Positions 53,327 to 63,322 of a stretch of 64,000 nucleotides of DNA are shown in pieces. This DNA comes from Paraburkholderia sp. GTDB lineage: Bacteria; Pseudomonadota; Gammaproteobacteria; Burkholderiales; Burkholderiaceae. The notes under the pieces were generated by a model. The model saw nothing but the letters and a program-made list of their open reading frames with translations, searched no databases and was not told the origin of the DNA. The stretch lies in assembly GCF_004298475.1 (NCBI RefSeq), contig NZ_SCRP01000037.1, positions 39,138 through 103,137 of the forward strand, given 5' to 3'. Position 1 is the stretch's first letter. Each line of letters starts with the position of its first letter. A program made the position numbers and the translations under genes.

Positions 53327-56300
53327 TCAGTACACGATCTCGATAGCGCTGCCGGCCAGTTCGCTGCGCAGCGCCGCGAGCAGGTCGTCGGTGGGTTTGA
53401 CGCGCCATGCGTCGCCCAGCCGGACCTCGCCTTCCGCGCGTTCGTTGCGATAGGCGATCTGCACCGCAAGCCCGTTCGGAATCACCGCGTGGCTGCGCTC
53501 GCGATCACGGCCGTAGCCGCCACCCTCGCGGCCGCCGCGAGTGCGCGCGGGCTCGGCGGGCGCGGGTAGCGTGTCGTCGGGCTTCGCGCGATGCGCCTCC
53601 AGCACGGCGCGCAGCGCATGCACGTCGGCATTGCCGTTCACCTGCAGCTTCACGGCCTGGGCATAACGGCTGCGCGCGCGCTCCAGATCCATCACCGTGT
53701 CCACGGTGAAGCGGATGCCGCCCGTGAAGGCGTCGTTGCGCGCGCCGCCCTGCACGACCAGCAATTCGTCTTCCTTGAAAAGCGCCTTGTGCGCTTCGTA
53801 CTGCTCGTTGAAGACCGTCACTTCGCACTGGCCGGAGCCGTCGTCGAGCAGCGCGATCAGCATCTTCCCGCGCTGGGTCATCTGCGTGCGCAGCGACGCG
53901 ATCACGCCCGCGATGAGCTTGTCGCGCCCTTCCTTCAGCTCGCCGATCTTCTGGCGCACGAAGCGGCGCACTTCGTCCTTGTAGGCGTCGAACAGGTGCC
54001 CGGAGAGATAGAAGCCGAGCGCCCCCTTCTCTTCCTGAAGCTTGCGTTTTTCCGGCCAGGCCGGTTCGTCGATGAGTTCGTGCGCGGCCAGCGGCGCATC
54101 GCCCATGTCGAAGAGGCCCGCCTGCATGGCGTTGGCGCTCGCCTGGTCGGCGGCTTCCATCGCGAGCGGCACGGACGCGAGCAGTTGCGCGCGATTCGCG
54201 TGGAGGGCGTCGAACGCGCCCGCGCGGATCATCGCTTCGATCGTGCGGCGGTTCACGACGCGCCGGTCGATACGCTCGCAGAAGTCGAACAGATCCTTGA
54301 AGAGTCCGCCTTCTTCACGCGCACGTAAAATTTCTTCGATGGCGTTCTGGCCGCTGCCCTTGATTGCCCCAAGGCCGTAGCGGATCGTGCGCGAGCGCGC
54401 GCCAGCGACCGCGGGATCGAAATCGGCGACCGGCTCGAAGCGGTACGCCGACGCATTGACGTCGGGCGGCAGCACCTTCATGCCGTTCGCGATGCAGTCC
54501 TCGAAGAGGATCTTCACCTTGTCGGTGTCGTCCATGGCGAGCGACATGTTGGCCGCCATGAATTCCGCCGGATGGTGCGCCTTGAGCCATGCGGTGTAGT
54601 ACGCCAGCAGCGCGTAGGCGGCCGCGTGCGACTTGTTGAAGCCGTAGCCCGCGAACTTCTCCATCAGGTCGAAGATCTCGTCGGACTTCTCGCGCGTGAG
54701 CCCGTTCGTCGCCGCGCCCTCGGCGAAAATCTCGCGATGCTCCGCCATCTCCTCGGGCTTTTTCTTGCCCATTGCACGGCGCAGCAAGTCGGCGCCGCCC
54801 AGCGAGTAGCCGCCGATGATCTGCGCCATCTGCATCACCTGCTCCTGGTAGACCATGATGCCGTAGGTCTCTTTCAGGACGGGTTCGACGCGCGGATCGG
54901 GATATTCCACCACTTCGCGGCCGTGCTTGCGCGCGCAGAAGCTCGGGATCAGGTCCATCGGGCCCGGCCGGTACAGCGCCACGAGCGCGATGATGTCCTC
55001 GAAACGGTCGGGCTGGGCGTCTTTCAGCATGCCCTGCATGCCGCGGCTTTCCAGCTGGAACACCGCGACCGTGTTCGCCTTCTTGAGGATCTGGAACGAC
55101 GGCGCGTCGTCGAGCGGCACCTGCGCGAGCGACCAGTCTTTCTTCGATGGGTCGAGCCTGCGGATATAGCGCTCGGCCCAGTCGAGGATCGTCAGCGTCG
55201 TGAGGCCCAGAAAGTCGAACTTCACGAGGCCGACGGCTTCCACGTCGTCCTTGTCGTACTGGCTCACGACGCCGCTTTCGTCGCCCTGCGTGTAGAGCGG
55301 GCAGAAGTCCGTGAGCTTGCCCGGCGCGATCAGCACGCCGCCCGCGTGCATGCCGACGTTGCGCGTGAGGCCCTCCACGAGCTGCGCGAGGTCGAGCAGC
55401 TGGTGCACTTCGTCTTCGTTGTCGTAGCGCTCCTGCAGGAGCGGCTCTTCCTTCATCGCATCGGCGATGGTGACGTGCTTGCCGGGCTTGAACGGGATGA
55501 GCTTCGCCACGCCGTCCGTGAAGTTGTAGCCGAGGTCGAGCACGCGGCCGATGTCGCGCACGGCCGCCTTCGCGGCCATGGTGCCGAACGTCGCGATCTG
55601 GGACACGGCGTCCGCGCCGTACTTCTCCTTCACGTACTGGATCACGCGGTCGCGGCCGTGCTGGCAGAAGTCGATGTCGAAGTCGGGCATCGACACGCGT
55701 TCCGGATTCAGGAAACGCTCGAACAGCAGGTTGTAGCGCAGCGGATCGAGGTCGGTGATGCCGAGCGCGTACGCGACGAGCGAGCCCGCGCCCGAGCCGC
55801 GGCCCGGCCCGACCGGCACGCCGTTGTTCTTCGCCCAGTTGATGAAGTCCGCGACGATCAGGAAGTAGCCGGGGAAGCCCATCTTGACGATGGTTCCGCA
55901 CTCGAATTCCAGACGCTCGTAGTAACGCGCGCGCTCCTGCTCACGCTCCGCTTCGTCCGGGTACAACTGCACGAGGCGCTTTTCGAGCCCCTCTTTCGAG
56001 AGCTGCACGAGGTAGTCGTCGAGCGAGAGGCCGTCCGGCGTCGGGAAGAGCGGCAGCTTCGGCTTGCCGAGTTCGAGCGTGAGATTGCAGCGCTTCGCGA
56101 TTTCGACCGTGTTCGCCACCGCCGACGGAATATCGGCGAAGAGCGCCGCCATTTCCTCTTGCGACTGGAAGCGCTGCAGCGTCGTGAAGCGCTTCTGGCG
56201 GCGCGGATTCGCGAGGATGTCGCCCTCCGAGATGCACACGCGCGCTTCGTGCGCGGTGTATTCCTCGGCCTGCATGAACTGCATCGGATGCGTGGCGACC

Positions 56301-56899
56301 ACCGGCAGGTTCAGGTCCGCCGCCAGCGCGACCGCCTGCTGGACATACGGTTCGCCGCCCGGCTGGCCGCAGCGTTGCAGTTCGATATAGAAGCCGTTCG
56401 GGAACAGCTTCGCCCAGCGCTGTGCGTGACGCTTCGCGCTTTCGGTGTTGCCCGCCGCGAGCGCGAGGCCGACATCGCCCTGTTGCGCGCCCGAGAGCGC
56501 GAGCAGCCCCTCCCCGAGGCCCCCTTCGAGCCATGCAACATCGATTTCCGCGCGGCCGCGGTGCTGGTTCGTGAGCCACGCCTTCGACAGCAATTCGCAG
56601 AGGTTCAGGTAACCGCGCTTGTCCTTCACGAGCAGCAAGAGACGCGAAGGCTTGTCGCGGTCGTCCGGATTCATGACCCAGACGTCGCAGCCGGCAATGG
56701 GTTTGATCCCTTTGCCGCGGGCTTCCTTGTAGAAACGAACGAGGCCGAATGCGTTGGCGAGGTCGGTAAGCGCGAGCGCCCCCTGGCCGTCTTTCGCCGC
56801 CGCCTTGACGAGGTCGTCGAGGCGCACGATGCCGTCGGCAATCGAAAATTCGGAGTGGATGCGAAGATGAACGAAGCGGGGATCTGACATGGGCGCCAT
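53327..56899 (-). CDS. dnaE: DNA polymerase III subunit alpha
   Basis: The replicative polymerase, about 1190 residues. The PHP domain starts RFVHLRIHSEFSIADGIV. The palm has the catalytic Asp pair in SMPDFDIDFCQHGRDRVIQY and further GFPGYFLIVADF upstream. The C-terminal part has the helix-hairpin-helix, OB-fold and clamp-binding regions. The ATG at 56899 has GGAG five bases upstream; ATG 56890 (MSDPRFVHL) is an alternative. It is divergent from trhO. Confidence 0.97.
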   Translation of the reverse strand: MAPMSDPRFVHLRIHSEFSIADGIVRLDDLVKAAAKDGQGALALTDLANAFGLVRFYKEARGKGIKPIAGCDVWVMNPDDRDKPSRLLLLVKDKRGYLNLCELLSKAWLTNQHRGRAEIDVAWLEGGLGEGLLALSGAQQGDVGLALAAGNTESAKRHAQRWAKLFPNGFYIELQRCGQPGGEPYVQQAVALAADLNLPVVATHPMQFMQAEEYTAHEARVCISEGDILANPRRQKRFTTLQRFQSQEEMAALFADIPSAVANTVEIAKRCNLTLELGKPKLPLFPTPDGLSLDDYLVQLSKEGLEKRLVQLYPDEAEREQERARYYERLEFECGTIVKMGFPGYFLIVADFINWAKNNGVPVGPGRGSGAGSLVAYALGITDLDPLRYNLLFERFLNPERVSMPDFDIDFCQHGRDRVIQYVKEKYGADAVSQIATFGTMAAKAAVRDIGRVLDLGYNFTDGVAKLIPFKPGKHVTIADAMKEEPLLQERYDNEDEVHQLLDLAQLVEGLTRNVGMHAGGVLIAPGKLTDFCPLYTQGDESGVVSQYDKDDVEAVGLVKFDFLGLTTLTILDWAERYIRRLDPSKKDWSLAQVPLDDAPSFQILKKANTVAVFQLESRGMQGMLKDAQPDRFEDIIALVALYRPGPMDLIPSFCARKHGREVVEYPDPRVEPVLKETYGIMVYQEQVMQMAQIIGGYSLGGADLLRRAMGKKKPEEMAEHREIFAEGAATNGLTREKSDEIFDLMEKFAGYGFNKSHAAAYALLAYYTAWLKAHHPAEFMAANMSLAMDDTDKVKILFEDCIANGMKVLPPDVNASAYRFEPVADFDPAVAGARSRTIRYGLGAIKGSGQNAIEEILRAREEGGLFKDLFDFCERIDRRVVNRRTIEAMIRAGAFDALHANRAQLLASVPLAMEAADQASANAMQAGLFDMGDAPLAAHELIDEPAWPEKRKLQEEKGALGFYLSGHLFDAYKDEVRRFVRQKIGELKEGRDKLIAGVIASLRTQMTQRGKMLIALLDDGSGQCEVTVFNEQYEAHKALFKEDELLVVQGGARNDAFTGGIRFTVDTVMDLERARSRYAQAVKLQVNGNADVHALRAVLEAHRAKPDDTLPAPAEPARTRGGREGGGYGRDRERSHAVIPNGLAVQIAYRNERAEGEVRLGDAWRVKPTDDLLAALRSELAGSAIEIVY

Positions 56900-56983
56900 T
56901 GTAACTCCAGCCTCGCGCGAATTCGGACCGCCCGGGCGGCGTTGGCCGTCTGGACAAGCCCTCCCAGGCCCGCGGGCAAAGCC

Positions 56984-57013
56984 GGCTGAACCTGGCTGAA
57001 CCTGGCCGGACCT
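56984..57013. repeat. Three 10-bp tandem repeats in the dnaE-trhO gap
   Basis: GGCTGAACCT, GGCTGAACCT and GGCCGGACCT stand in a row between the two divergent starts. No function evident. Confidence 0.6.
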
Positions 57014-57126
57014 GGACCGGGCGCCACGTCGCGAAGCAGGGTTGAGAGATAATGCCGAATTGCGCCCGCCGCCCGGTCTACCTCCCAAAGCCGGACGCCG
57101 CGGGCAAGTCTCTCCGGTTTTCCCCC

Positions 57127-58044
57127 ATGCGCATCCTCAATCTCTCCGCCTACCAGTTCGCGACACTCGACAAACTCGCCGAATGGCGTCCGCTTGTGCT
57201 CGAACGCTGTCAGTCGCTCGATTTGCGGGGCACGATCCTGCTCGCGCCGGAGGGCATCAATCTGTTCGTCGCCGGCGACGAAACCGCCGTGCGCGCCTTC
57301 ATCGACTACATCCGGCACGATCCGCTCTTCGAAGGCAAGTTCGCGACGCTGCAGTTCAAGGAAAGCTTCTCGGAAACGCGCCCGTTCAAGCGCATGCTCG
57401 TGCGTCTGAAGCGCGAGATCATCACGATGAAGAAGCCCGCGATCCGCCCCGAAGCAGGCCGCGCGCCATCCGTCTCACCGGTCACGCTCAAGGCCTGGCT
57501 CGATCGCGGCCACGACGACGAGGGCCGCCCGGTCGTCATGCTCGACACGCGCAACGCTTTCGAAGTCGACGTGGGCACATTCGATCAGGCGCTCGACTAC
57601 CGCATCGGCAAGTTCAGCGAATTCCCCGGCGTAATCGAGGCGAACCGGGCCGATCTCGAAGGCAAGACCGTCGTGTCGTTCTGCACGGACGGCATCCGCT
57701 GCGAGAAGGCCGCGATCCACATGAAGGAAGTGGGCATCGAACACGTCTATCAGCTCGAAGGCGGCATTCTCAAGTACTTCGAGGAAGTGGGCGGCGCGCA
57801 TTATCGCGGCGACTGCTTCGTGTTCGACCAGCGCAGCGCGCTCGATCCGCAACTCGCGCCGTCCCCCACCGTGCAGTGCCGCTCGTGCGGCGCGGCCGTG
57901 ACGCCCGCCGGGCTGGCGTCGCCGCTCTATGTCGAGGGCGAGACCTGCCCCGCCTGCCATCCGGCGCGCGAAGACGACGCTGGCGCTTCGGCGCAGGCCA
58001 GTGCAAGCCCACAAGAGCGCCTGAGCCCGCACGAGCGTGACTGA
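57127..58044 (+). CDS. trhO: tRNA uridine(34) hydroxylase (rhodanese family)
   Basis: TrhO (YceA) hydroxylates U34 of tRNAs that carry cmo5U or mcmo5U. The N-terminal ferredoxin-like part includes [16 protein letters not shown]. The rhodanese domain holds the catalytic Cys in [13 protein letters not shown]. Near the C-terminus CRSCGAAV and CPAC form a likely zinc site. 305 residues. The final 35 residues overlap in the DNA with gluQRS (eight bases). Confidence 0.93.
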   Translation: MRILNLSAYQFATLDKLAEWRPLVLERCQSLDLRGTILLAPEGINLFVAGDETAVRAFIDYIRHDPLFEGKFATLQFKESFSETRPFKRMLVRLKREIITMKKPAIRPEAGRAPSVSPVTLKAWLDRGHDDEGRPVVMLDTRNAFEVDVGTFDQALDYRIGKFSEFPGVIEANRADLEGKTVVSFCTDGIRCEKAAIHMKEVGIEHVYQLEGGILKYFEEVGGAHYRGDCFVFDQRSALDPQLAPSPTVQCRSCGAAVTPAGLASPLYVEGETCPACHPAREDDAGASAQASASPQERLSPHERD

Positions 58045-59056
58045 CACCCGCCGCGCGGCACCGTCCGGCCCTCTGCCCTATCGCGGACGCTTCGCGCCCT
58101 CGCCGACCGGCCCGCTCCATTTCGGCTCGCTCGTCTCGGCGCTCGCGAGCTGGCTCGACGCGCGCGCGCACGGCGGCGCGTGGCTCGTGCGCGTCGAGGA
58201 CATCGACGGCCCGCGCACCGTGCCCGGCACCGACCTCGACATCCTCGCGACGCTCGAACGCTTCGGCTTTCACGCCGACGAACCGCCCGTCTGGCAAAGC
58301 GCGCGGATCGAGCGCTATCGCGCGGCGCTCGACGCACTGGTCGCGGCGGGCCACGCCTATCCGTGCGGCTGCACGCGCAAGGAAATCGCCGATTCGCAAC
58401 TGCACGCGCATCAGCGCAACACCACGCTGATCTACCCCGGCACCTGCCGCAGCGGCCTGCACGGCAAGCCCGCGCGCGCCTGGCGCCTGCGCGTGCCGGA
58501 TTACGCACACCCGGACGCACACGCGGACACACATACGGACACACATACGGACAAACATACGGACAAACATACGGACAAACATGCGGACGCGCCCGCGCAC
58601 GCAGCCGTGATCCGCTTCGACGATCGCTGGCAAGGTTCGCAGTCGCAGAATCTTGCGACCGAAGTGGGCGACTTCGTGCTGCTGCGCGCGGACGGGCAGT
58701 GGGCGTACCAGCTTGCGGTGGTGGTCGACGACGCCGAGCAGGGCATCACGCACGTCGTGCGCGGCGCGGACCTGCTCGATTCGACGGCGCGCCAGATCTG
58801 GCTGCAACGCTGCCTTGGCGTGCCGACGCCCGCTTACCTGCACGTCCCGGTCGTGACGAATGAGGAAGGCGAAAAGCTGTCGAAGCAGACCGGCGCGCAG
58901 GCGCTCGATCCCGAGCGCCCGCTCGATGCGCTCATCGCGGCTTCCCGGCATCTGGGGCTCGCGCTGCGCGACCCGGCGTCAACGTCGCTCGAAGCATTCC
59001 AGGCCGACGCCATCGACGCCTGGCGGCGCAGGCTCGCGCAATTGCCGGCCGCCTGA
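58037..59056 (+). CDS. gluQRS: Glutamyl-Q tRNA(Asp) synthetase
   Basis: A truncated GluRS that glutamylates queuosine 34 of tRNA(Asp). GTG start. [20 protein letters not shown] holds the HIGH-type signature, and KLSKQTGAQ replaces KMSKS. The zinc ligands are in YPCGCTRKE and YPGTCRSG. An unusual insert at residues 158-188 follows, made of six HxDx units. Length 339, about 30 longer than the family because of it. The eight-base overlap with trhO links two wobble-position modifiers. Confidence 0.95.
   Translation: MTDTRRAAPSGPLPYRGRFAPSPTGPLHFGSLVSALASWLDARAHGGAWLVRVEDIDGPRTVPGTDLDILATLERFGFHADEPPVWQSARIERYRAALDALVAAGHAYPCGCTRKEIADSQLHAHQRNTTLIYPGTCRSGLHGKPARAWRLRVPDYAHPDAHADTHTDTHTDKHTDKHTDKHADAPAHAAVIRFDDRWQGSQSQNLATEVGDFVLLRADGQWAYQLAVVVDDAEQGITHVVRGADLLDSTARQIWLQRCLGVPTPAYLHVPVVTNEEGEKLSKQTGAQALDPERPLDALIAASRHLGLALRDPASTSLEAFQADAIDAWRRRLAQLPAA
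58520..58591. repeat. In-frame 12-bp repeat in gluQRS (six HxDx units)
   Basis: Six 12-base units of the form CAT-ACG-GAC-AAA encode [20 protein letters not shown] and HADA, residues 162-185 of GluQRS. The inner copies are nearly identical at DNA level, so the tract should vary in copy number without shifting the frame. Confidence 0.9.
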
Positions 59057-59100
59057 ACGCAGCGACGCGAGCGGCGCCAGCGGCAGATCAGGGCGCGCAA

Positions 59101-59142
59101 AAACGAAACGGCGCGTCAGGCATCACGCCGGACACGCCGTTT
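59101..59142. terminator. Terminator between gluQRS and the RhlE-type gene
   Basis: AAACGGCG (59106-59113) pairs with CGCCGTTT (59135-59142), with inner complementary bases. On the minus strand TTTCGTTTTT follows, so it ends the helicase transcript; it also lies 45 bases after the gluQRS stop. Confidence 0.6.
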
Positions 59143-59169
59143 GTCGGTGTGTTGATCAGCCGAAAAAAA

Positions 59170-60639
59170 TCAGTTCGACGACGACGAAGGCTTGTTGCGC
59201 CACGACGCGCCGAGCCCGCCCAGCAGCGCGGCGAGCGGCTGCTTCGACTGCGGCTTTTGCGGCGCGCCGTTGTTCGACGCGGAGAGATCCTCGGCGGCCT
59301 TGCGCGCCACCGGCGACGGCTCATAGGGCTTCAGGAAGAAGTCGTCGACGGGCTGCGCGCGATGATGCGGCCGCTCGTACGACGTCGTGCGGCGATGGCC
59401 GTGCGTCGGGCGCTCGCCACGTTCGCCGCGCTCGTGGCGCGGGCGGCTGCCGCCGTCGTGATGCGCGACCGGCGTATCGACCGTGAGACGCTCGACGGGC
59501 AGCGAGCGCTTGATGAGCTTCTCGATGTCGACCAGCTGCTTCTTCTCGTTCGCGCTGCACAGCGAGAGCGCGTCGCCCGACGCACCGGCGCGGCCCGTGC
59601 GGCCGATGCGGTGCACGTAGTCTTCGGCATTGAACGGCAGGTCGAAGTTGATGACGGCGGGCAGTTCCGCGATGTCGAGGCCGCGCGCGGCCACGTCGGT
59701 CACCACGAGCGCTTCGATGTCGCCGCGCTTGAAGGCGTCGAGCGCCTGCATGCGCTCGCTTTGCGAGCGGTCGCCGTGAATCGCCGCGGCGACGATGCCC
59801 TGCTTCTCGATCTGGCGCGCAAGACGGCTCGCGCCGATCTTGCTGTTGCAGAACACGATGACCTGTTTCAGGCCGCGCTCGCGGATCAGTTGAACGACCG
59901 CGCCGGTCTTGTCGCCCTCGGCGACTTCGAAGACGATCTGCGTGACGTTCGTGGCCGTCGAATTGCTGCGCGCGACTTCGATGGTCTGCGGCGTGCGCAG
60001 ATACGTGGCGGCGAGCTTCTTGATTTCCGGCGAGAACGTCGCCGAAAAGAGCAGCGTCTGACGCTCCTTCGGCAGCAGATTCAGGATGCGCTGCAGGTCC
60101 GGCAGGAAGCCCATGTCGAGCATGCGGTCGGCTTCGTCGAGGACGAGCATCTGCACCTGGCCGAGGTTCGTGGTCTTTTGCTGGACGTGGTCGAGCAGGC
60201 GGCCCGGCGTCGCGATCAGGATTTCGACGCCGCGGCGAAGCTCGTCGGACTGCGGATTCATGTCGACGCCGCCGAACACCACCGCGCTGCGCAACTGCGT
60301 GTGCCCGGCGTACGAGCGCACGTTCGCGGCAACCTGGTCGGCCAGTTCGCGTGTGGGGGTGAGGATCAGCGCGCGCACGGGATGGCGCGCGGGCGAGGCG
60401 CTCGTGTTCGCGCCGGGCAGCAGACGCTGGATGATCGGCAGCGAGAAGCTCGCGGTCTTGCCGGTGCCGGTCTGCGCGGCGCCCATCACGTCGCGGCCTG
60501 CGAGGACGACGGGGATCGCCTGCGCCTGGATCGGCGTAGGCGTCGTGTAGCCCTGCTGCTCGATTGCCTTCAGGATTTGGGGTGCAAGGCCAAACTGGTC
60601 GAAGGTCGCAGTGGTGGGCTTGACGTCGGTGTCGGACAT
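59170..60639 (-). CDS. rhlE: DEAD-box RNA helicase, RhlE type
   Basis: A 489-residue helicase. The Q motif is FDQFGLAPQILKAI; AQTGTGKTASF, LVLDEADRMLDMG, FSATF and HRIGRTGRAG follow in order. The C-terminal 95 residues are basic and His/Arg/Pro-rich (RPRHERGERGERPTHGHRR), with QPLAALLGGLG near the end, as in Burkholderia RhlE proteins. The start is set at 60639 by MSDTDVKPTTATFDQFG. A promoter about 300 bases upstream implies a long leader. Confidence 0.93.
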   Translation of the reverse strand: MSDTDVKPTTATFDQFGLAPQILKAIEQQGYTTPTPIQAQAIPVVLAGRDVMGAAQTGTGKTASFSLPIIQRLLPGANTSASPARHPVRALILTPTRELADQVAANVRSYAGHTQLRSAVVFGGVDMNPQSDELRRGVEILIATPGRLLDHVQQKTTNLGQVQMLVLDEADRMLDMGFLPDLQRILNLLPKERQTLLFSATFSPEIKKLAATYLRTPQTIEVARSNSTATNVTQIVFEVAEGDKTGAVVQLIRERGLKQVIVFCNSKIGASRLARQIEKQGIVAAAIHGDRSQSERMQALDAFKRGDIEALVVTDVAARGLDIAELPAVINFDLPFNAEDYVHRIGRTGRAGASGDALSLCSANEKKQLVDIEKLIKRSLPVERLTVDTPVAHHDGGSRPRHERGERGERPTHGHRRTTSYERPHHRAQPVDDFFLKPYEPSPVARKAAEDLSASNNGAPQKPQSKQPLAALLGGLGASWRNKPSSSSN

Positions 60640-61158
60640 GGTGGCTTCGCTATAAAGGCCGGTACTCACGGCCGGGCGCCTCATCAGGACGAAATCGCGG
60701 GACGAAGTCGCGGGGCGCAGTCGTGGGACACAGTCGCAACTCGCGGCCCGGCGGGCCGCAAGGAGTACGCCTGGCAAAGGTCACCGGCGTACAGCCGGGG
60801 TAACGCTTCCGCACCGGCAGTCCGGCTCGGAGGCTGGGATGCGCGCACTACGGCTGTATACCCTGCGCGCGCCAACCCCGGCTCTCATCCGGCAGCCACG
60901 GCGGCCTGATGCGGCCGGCGCACCTCGCCGAAAGCGCGGTATTGTAGCACCCTGGCATAAATCCTGATGGCAGCGCGCCCGGGCTTCTGCGCGCGAGCGC
61001 CTGCGCGAGCCCGCAGGTCCTCGGGTTCGCACAGCGCCGCCCGAATCCTCCGCGCAGCCGTGCCGCATATTACCGGCCCAACATGACGGAAAATCGTCGC
61101 TCGCGAGGCGAGTCTGCCGAGCCGGTCTGACTAATCGGTCTGACGAATCGGCCTGACT
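60640..61158. other. Long intergenic and leader region of the helicase gene
   Basis: This 519-base gap holds the probable helicase promoter (60941-60949) and its 5' UTR of about 290 bases. The leader is GC-rich with several small inverted repeats built on CCCGGC/GCCGGG. No convincing gene lies in it. Confidence 0.5.
60941..60949 (-). promoter_or_regulatory. Extended -10 promoter of the helicase gene
   Basis: TGCTACAAT on the minus strand, the same extended -10 as for rpsO. The -35 region is poor (CATCAG 17 bases up), as is common for extended -10 promoters. Confidence 0.45.
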
Positions 61159-61542
61159 TCAGCGCATGATCGTCGCGCAACCGGCGAGAATGGGCGGCGC
61201 ATTTTCGCCAGCCGAGGCGTCGTAGAGATCGGCGCGCGGGCCTTTCGTCCACCAGGTATAGCGGCCAGCCTGATATTTCACGCCCGACGCCGCAATGGTT
61301 TCGACCAGCAGCAGACGCTGTCCCTCCACCGGCACCACCGCAAAGCTCTGGCCGTTTTTCGTGTTGATATAGGCGACCTTGAAGGTCCTGCCGTTCGCGC
61401 AGGTGTAGCTGAACGCGTGGCGGGCCTGCGTCTGGATCTCAGGAACGTTCAGCGGCGCAGCCTGCGCTTGCGCCATTGCGCCGCAGGCCAGCGCGAGGCT
61501 TGCTGCGCGAAACGCCCAACCCGCAATCCGTTTGTTCTGCAT
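61159..61542 (-). CDS. MliC/PliC-type lysozyme inhibitor
   Basis: A 127-residue periplasmic protein. The signal peptide ends near AQAQA. Mature YTCANGRTFKVAYINTKNGQ and GRYTWWTKGPRADLYDAS are typical of the C-type lysozyme inhibitor fold, with Cys pair. The lipobox is poor (LALAC), so it is more likely soluble (PliC) than lipid-anchored (MliC). It protects against host or amoebal lysozyme. GGAGAAACCC precedes the ATG. Confidence 0.83.
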   Translation of the reverse strand: MQNKRIAGWAFRAASLALACGAMAQAQAAPLNVPEIQTQARHAFSYTCANGRTFKVAYINTKNGQSFAVVPVEGQRLLLVETIAASGVKYQAGRYTWWTKGPRADLYDASAGENAPPILAGCATIMR

Positions 61543-61869
61543 GGGTTTCTCCGTGAGTGACGACGTGCGCCGCTTACGGGGCGGCACGTCAGGGATCGAT
61601 GATGTCAGCGCAGGCTTCGGTCGCGCGGCGCGGGCATGGCCCACGACCGGCACGATCTTCAGCCCCGCCGACGCTATGCGGCTCGGCTCAGCTCGGTGCG
61701 ATGCAGCACGGCGCGGCCTGTGCGCGACTCGCCGCGCCCTGCTGGCGAACATGCGCTGCGCGTCACTCCGAGCGCAGCGCCCTGAGCAGCTTTGCGACGC
61801 TCGGTCAGTCGCGCAGTCAGTCGCTCATTAAGCTCATTAAGTCACGCAGTCAGCCAATCAGCCCCGGGC
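61543..61869. other. Intergenic region between the lysozyme inhibitor gene and purT
   Basis: A 327-base stretch without a gene. Near purT it holds two tandem copies of GCTCATTAA (61823-61840), flanked by CGCAGTCAG copies, and CCGAGCG/CGCTCGG arms (61768-61804). These may form the purT 3' end. Confidence 0.45.
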
Positions 61870-63093
61870 TCACTCCGCCACGCTGCCCGACACCGGCTGC
61901 ACCGCCGCTGCCACTGCGCGGGCACGGGCGCGCGCTTCCTCGATATCGGCGCCGGTCGCGAGCGCAACGCCCATGCGGCGCTTCACGAAGCTCTCCGGCT
62001 TGCCGAACAGACGCAGATCCGAACCCGGCACCGCAAGCGCCGCCGCAACGCCTTCGAACGCGATCCCGCGCTCCTCGCGCCCGCCGTAGATAACGGCCGA
62101 CGCACCCGGACCGCGTGCCGTCGTATCGACGGGCAAGCCGAGGATCGCGCGCGCGTGCAGTTCGAACTCCGAAAAACGCTGCGACGCGAGCGTGACGAGC
62201 CCGGTGTCGTGCGGACGCGGACTCACTTCCGAGAACCACACTTCATCGCCGCGCACGAACAGCTCGACGCCGAAAATCCCGCGCCCGCCGAGCGCCTCGG
62301 TCACCTTGTGCGCGATCTCGCGCGAGCGTTCGAGCGCCTTCGGGCTCATCGGCTGCGGCTGCCACGATTCGACGTAGTCGCCGTCCACCTGCAAGTGGCC
62401 GATCGGATCGCAGAAATACGTCTCGACCTGCCCGCTCGCCGGATCGATGGCGCGCACGGTCAGCAGGGTGATCTCGTAATCGAATTTGACGAAACCCTCG
62501 ACGATCACCCGGCCGTAGTTCACGCGCCCGCCCGCGAGCGCGTACAGCCAGGCGGCTTCGACGTCGGCGTCGCTGCGCAATACCGACTGCCCCTTGCCCG
62601 ACGACGACATCACCGGCTTCACGACGCACGGGTAGCCGATATTCGCGATGCCCGCCTTCAGTTGTTCGAGCGAATCGGCGAAGGCGTACGGCGACGTGGC
62701 AATGCCGAGTTCCTCGGCGGCGAGGCAGCGGATGCCCTCGCGGTTCATCGTGAGCTGCGCGGCGCGCGCGGTCGGGATCACCTCGGCGACACCGGCGGCT
62801 TCGACGGCTGCGAGCGCTTCGGTGGCGATGGCCTCGATCTCGGGCACGACGAGATGCGGGCGCTCCGCGTCGATCACCGCGCGCAGCGCCTGCGGATCGG
62901 TCATGTCGACGACATGCGCGCGATGCGCGACCTGATGGCCCGGCGCGTTCTCGTAGCGGTCGACGGCGATCACTTCGACGCCCAGGCGCTGCAGCGCGAT
63001 GATCACTTCCTTGCCGAGCTCGCCAGCGCCAAGCAGCATGACGCGCGTGGCCGAGGCTGACAGCGGCGTGCCGATGCGGGTGCCGATCTGCAT
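61870..63093 (-). CDS. purT: Formate-dependent phosphoribosylglycinamide formyltransferase
   Basis: A 407-residue ATP-grasp enzyme that formylates GAR using formate and [24 protein letters not shown] begins the first domain; [16 protein letters not shown] is the ATP-grasp loop and [14 protein letters not shown] appears as [14 protein letters not shown]. The start at 63093 was set by [12 protein letters not shown]. It is an alternative to PurN. Confidence 0.97.
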   Translation of the reverse strand: MQIGTRIGTPLSASATRVMLLGAGELGKEVIIALQRLGVEVIAVDRYENAPGHQVAHRAHVVDMTDPQALRAVIDAERPHLVVPEIEAIATEALAAVEAAGVAEVIPTARAAQLTMNREGIRCLAAEELGIATSPYAFADSLEQLKAGIANIGYPCVVKPVMSSSGKGQSVLRSDADVEAAWLYALAGGRVNYGRVIVEGFVKFDYEITLLTVRAIDPASGQVETYFCDPIGHLQVDGDYVESWQPQPMSPKALERSREIAHKVTEALGGRGIFGVELFVRGDEVWFSEVSPRPHDTGLVTLASQRFSEFELHARAILGLPVDTTARGPGASAVIYGGREERGIAFEGVAAALAVPGSDLRLFGKPESFVKRRMGVALATGADIEEARARARAVAAAVQPVSGSVAE

Positions 63094-63322
63094 GATGTCT
63101 CCAGAATAACGATGGTGCTGCTCCATACGAGCGAGCGCCGATGTTAACACGCAGCCCAGGCGGCGCCGCAGCAGAGAGCGCACCGCCGTGGCACGCAGGC
63201 GCTGACCTGCGCGTGCGCTTCAGCATGCTTCAACGTGCTTCGGCCTGCCTCGACGTTTGGCTCGCGCGCATGGCCGCTACTGCGTTACGCTTACGCCTTC
63301 GCCGATTACCAGGACCGAAGCG

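Noticed and set aside
58508-58595. CRISPR-like array at the HxDx tract
   Set aside because: Units are 12 bases, in frame, without spacers.
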